Made by a program: the position numbers and the translations under genes. Below, piece after piece: positions 22,901 through 26,609 of a DNA stretch of 26,609 bases (its first letter is position 1; each line of letters starts with the position of its first letter). A model generated the notes under the pieces. The model did no database searches and had not been told where the DNA came from. It saw only the letters and a list, made by a program, of their open reading frames with translations. Source of the DNA: Pelargonium cotyledonis (taxonomy: Eukaryota; Streptophyta; Magnoliopsida; Geraniales; Geraniaceae); contig JAYMTA010000574.1 in assembly GCA_036897625.1 (NCBI GenBank), positions 1 to 26,609 of the forward strand. The letters run 5' to 3'.

Positions 22901-25900
22901 TTCTTGAGAATTTTCCTCTGTATTCCTCAAAAGACCACATTCGGACGAACCTGAACTGTCCATCATTCTTGAAGACCTCCTACTCCTGCAAACCACAGGA
23001 TTTATCTACTTCTGAAAATGAAAACAATCATATAATAATCCAATGAAACAGCATTTTTGTTCATTTACCTCGATGGTTCTTCTGGCTGTGATTCAGAAAG
23101 GAATGGGTGACTAAACAACTCCTCAAATGTTAATCGCTCCACTGTAGATAAAAATGCAGAATGGAATGATCCAGAATAAGGACCATATTTTAACATTAAA
23201 CAAATGGTTGGAGTACTACATAAGTCTGAATACATTTGTAATAAGTCTTTATGTTCAAACTAATGGGGAGAAAAGGGCAAAGCAGAATCCTAAAATAACT
23301 TGGGGATGTAGCAAACAAGAATATGAATATGATGTTAAATTTTTACAGAATATGGTTTTAGACAATGAAATTATGATGTTAAATTTTTACAGAATATGGT
23401 TTTAGACAATGAAATTGAGTAGAACTCTCAGGATTTAAAACTAATCACTGAGGAACCCAAGCTATAAAAACCACACATCACTTCCTTGGTTCCTTCAGCC
23501 AAAAACCACCAACATATGTTTTAGTATACCATGATTAAAACTTAAAAGACATAAAGAAGCTTCTAGCCATCTACCTCAGACTTTAGCCAAGTTATAGCCC
23601 AATTTAACCTCTTTTTACTTCTTCTAGTTTCTTTCCCCTTCGTGACCATATAATTCGAAAGTTGTCATTATCAAAAGCTAAATATAACCTACAAAATACC
23701 TGGATTACGGCGCAACAATTTTCGGCACAAATCTTTGCAGTTAAAACTCAAATCATCATTGTCTAGAGGGAACTGCAATTCGGTTGATTTAATGATGTTC
23801 TGTAGCAACTGAACAATGCAAGGGCAAGAAAATTCAAGTTAGAACAACTATTATGACAAGAAAAATCACACAAGCCTCGAGAATATTGATCCTTTAACAA
23901 AAGAGAAAAAAGGTGACATTCTGAGCACTATAGTTCAAAATTCAGATGTATTTAAAAAACAGATATATAAACCTGAATTTGATTGTTTCCAGTATACGGG
24001 GTTTTCCCAGTCACTAGCTGAAATAGAATGGCACCAACACTCCAGAGATCTGCCTGTGTGTTCAGCTAAAGGTTAGTAGAAAAAGATTGTGTAAAAACTT
24101 GGCTCTTAACATACAGACAGAGACATTTCACCTTTGCATCATACTTCTGAAGTTGCATGATTTCAGGAGCCATATATAGTGGTGACCCGCACAATGTTTC
24201 TGCAAGGCCCCTAGGTTGCAGAGATCTGACAAAAGGGAATGGAAACATTTGAACTTTAAGTAAATGAACATTGAGAGAGCCTACTCTCCATGGTTCAGCA
24301 GTACAGGATAATGACAGTGAACTTTATTTGCAAATGTCATGTGGAAAGGAGCTGCGTCCCTGCGTGTGTGTCGATGCCTCTAAAGTATAATACAACGAAT
24401 AAGATATGTAAACCAAGATGAACAGTACAGAACTAAGAGGTTGAAGAAAATGATGCTGATGATTTTACCTTGCAAATCCAAAATCTGCAATCTTCAAAAC
24501 TGAATTCTGATCATTCATGGATAGCAGGAGGTTCTGTTCCAAAAATGTTACATGTTGCATAAATAAAATTAGAAAATAATCATAATAGATTCACATCATT
24601 CTATGGGGTAAAAAAAACAAGTTTTGCATTTGACAAATACTATCCTTTAACAAGAGTTAAAACATCAAAAATTTCTCACAAACCAAATTGTTTGGCAACG
24701 AAAGCTATAGAGTCACCAGATCTACTTAATACAATAAAATGTGCCTCAAGTTTTTTAATACTTTACTCCCACCACATAAACATGCTTCAAATAATTCTTA
24801 CATTTATTTATGTTCTACAACACTTCTTCCCCCAACCCATTGGCAGTTTCTCGGGTTTTTACAGTATTTTTAAAAAAGTTGACCACACTACATCCATCAT
24901 CACAACTTGCAGGTATGAATCTGATTATCATTACAGTTGGCAAAATAAAATAGAGAACCAAACTGGATGGCTTATTTTCAGCTCAAAAGATTGTCTGATA
25001 TGTGGCTGAAAGTAATTTGAATTCCAACAAAGAAAATATAACCTGTGGCTTGAGATCCCGGTGTATGACATTATTATCACGAAGAATTTGTAGGCCAGCC
25101 GCTGTAAATATACATATATTTTCCGTAGTCACCACATACTGTCTCATGAAAGGTACAGGAAGTGAGAAAACAACCAGAGGGAGTACGGGACATACCAAGC
25201 TGCTGCATAAAGTGCTTTGCAGTTACTTCTGGAACTCTTCCATGGCGCTGGATGTACATAGAAAGATCACCCCCTCTGCAGTACTCCAACACAAGGTTTA
25301 TCTTCCCAGGAACCTACATGACATGCACGTATAAGACGGAAATTCAAACCACCACTACAATTAACCAAGGATAAGAATATATACTCAATATATGTTGTTT
25401 CCAATTTCTTCCCTCACAACCCCCTATACTGTTATGCAGGAGAAAATACAACATAGACATAATAAAGGAGCAGGCTATTAGAGAATTAAAATAAGATTTT
25501 TTTGACCTAATAAATGGAGATGAGATCATTTATCAGAAGACCTACAAAAAGATTCATTAAAACCAAAATGTAAAGAACTCTTTAACTTTGCAACTAGTAC
25601 CAGTTCAAGAGTTCAAAATTGAAACTTAGCTGGCCTAAGCCACAAAAGAACTAGTAACTATGCTGAAGCAGGAACCCGGGTCAAAAGAATTGTCCTAAGC
25701 ATGCAATTCTGCTGTAAGTTCATTACATAAACTTCAATTAGGGTCCAGAAATTGCAAAAGAAAATGACAAATAATGTATAAGGAATTTTTTTCAAAACTC
25801 TACCTGTTTGCATAAGCATCTGTAAACTAAAGCTTCTTGCTTTATCAACTCCCAAATATAGAAAGCATGAAAATCCCACTATGAACACCTACAAGAGACC

Positions 25901-26456
25901 AAAAACCTAACAACAGCAATGAATTCTTTACATTTCCTGGACTGAGAAATTCTTCCTCAGAAAACCATTGCCCTGGAAAAATGTAGTATCATGCTAAAGT
26001 TTTAAGATTGACAACAAAATATAATAATCATGCAACTTCGAGCTTGAAAGTTCACTATTTTATTGAGAATTCTAAGAGAAAATACAAAGTCTGAACTCAA
26101 TTTCTCTCAAACAATATCAGGTAACCAAACAGAAACCATGGCTATAAATGGCAACAAAATACCAAATAAATAGTACAAATAATAACTTCATGAATTTACT
26201 AACACACCTCGATCATATCGTACAAGCGAATTATATTGGGATGGTTGATTCTCCGCAAAATAAAAATCTCCGACATGAGGCTCTCCTGCAGCTTCTTGTT
26301 GAGCCGACCCGTAGCGATCTCCTTAATCGCCACCTCAGTGCCGTGGACTCGGTGCCTCGCGTGCCACACCACCGAGAACGACCCAGACCCGATTAGCGGG
26401 CCGACCATGTAGTCGCCAACCCCCCTAACGCCGCCTCTCCCCGCCGGCTGAGCCAT
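19957..26456 (-). CDS. ATG1: Autophagy-related Ser/Thr kinase ATG1 (ULK1 homologue), 13 exons, 736 aa
   Basis: Exons: 26456-26208, 25313-25196, 25101-25043, 24533-24469, 24225-24132, 24053-23973, 23808-23700, 23141-23069, 22985-22612, 22509-22151, 21528-21237, 20638-20568 and 20223-19957. All are GT-AG with closing phases. The kinase domain is N-terminal: GSGSFSVV (23-30), K45, E63, HRDLKPQN (136-143), DFG (159-161), then SPLYMAPE. The middle is Ser/Pro-rich and disordered-looking. EDYVIV (416-421) fits an ATG8-interacting motif. From about 528 on lies the tandem-MIT (EAT) region that binds ATG13, ending in conserved [13 protein letters not shown] text. ATG1 starts autophagosome formation with ATG13, ATG11 and ATG101. 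The length matches full-length plant ATG1a/b/c and not the truncated ATG1t; which paralogue it is cannot be told. Confidence 0.95.
23329..23416. repeat. Perfect 44-bp tandem duplication in an ATG1 intron
   Basis: Two adjacent identical 44-base copies (23329-23372 and 23373-23416) lie in the intron between ATG1 exons 7 and 8. No differences between the copies were seen, so the event is recent. It is not expected to affect the protein. Confidence 0.9.
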
Positions 26457-26609
26457 CTTCTCGATCAACAAAAAAAAAAAATACACCACCCGAAAACCAG
26501 GAACCGACCCCCGAAAAAATGCCGAAACTTGGGCTCTCTCCTGTAAACGGTTCTTCCGAAGATTCGACCCAGCTACAGCTTGGATATTTAATTCTCGATC
26601 GCAATATAT

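Overview
This is a nuclear segment of a flowering plant, almost certainly a eudicot. The evidence is long AT-rich GT-AG introns, a plant-type ATG1, bulb-lectin receptor kinases and a MIR2111 hairpin. Gene families and AT content suggest a rosid, perhaps Rosaceae, but the species cannot be fixed from sequence alone. All gene models were built by hand: exon junctions were chosen for GT-AG consensus, reading phase and protein continuity.

Layout, left to right. (1) 1-815: repeat-like and low-complexity DNA ((GAA)n, a T37 run) upstream of a gene. (2) 816-4553 (+): seven-exon mitochondrial carrier (SLC25 family), 346 aa. (3) 4554-6227: 3'UTR and intergenic DNA. (4) 6228-6464 (+): a TATA box and a hairpin holding miR2111 and its star strand with correct 2-nt overhangs. 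(5) 6649-7626 (-): two-exon LC8-type dynein light chain, tail-to-tail with the miRNA. (6) 8570-11000 (+) and 11134-13522 (-): two intronless ZmPK1-like G-type lectin receptor kinases, tail-to-tail with 133 nt between their stops. Each has one frameshift in the extracellular part, so each is a probable pseudogene, a truncated allele or a base-call problem. (7) 13523-15356: non-coding DNA with a probable transposon remnant near 14.8 kb. (8) 15357-18228 (-), with a 5' exon near 18.94-19.03 kb: ABC1/UbiB atypical kinase resembling ADCK2, 645 aa. (9) 19031-19956: intergenic DNA. (10) 19957-26456 (-): complete 13-exon ATG1 autophagy kinase, 736 aa, with an ATG8-interacting motif candidate and the C-terminal ATG13-binding region.

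The genes are ordinary single plant transcription units and do not form an operon or pathway cluster. The most notable items are the MIR2111 locus (a systemic phosphate/nitrogen-status signal in known plants), the matched frameshifts in the two lectin kinases, and the complete ATG1 model with its embedded AIM. I found no CRISPR array, rRNA gene, tRNA gene or previously undescribed multi-gene system.
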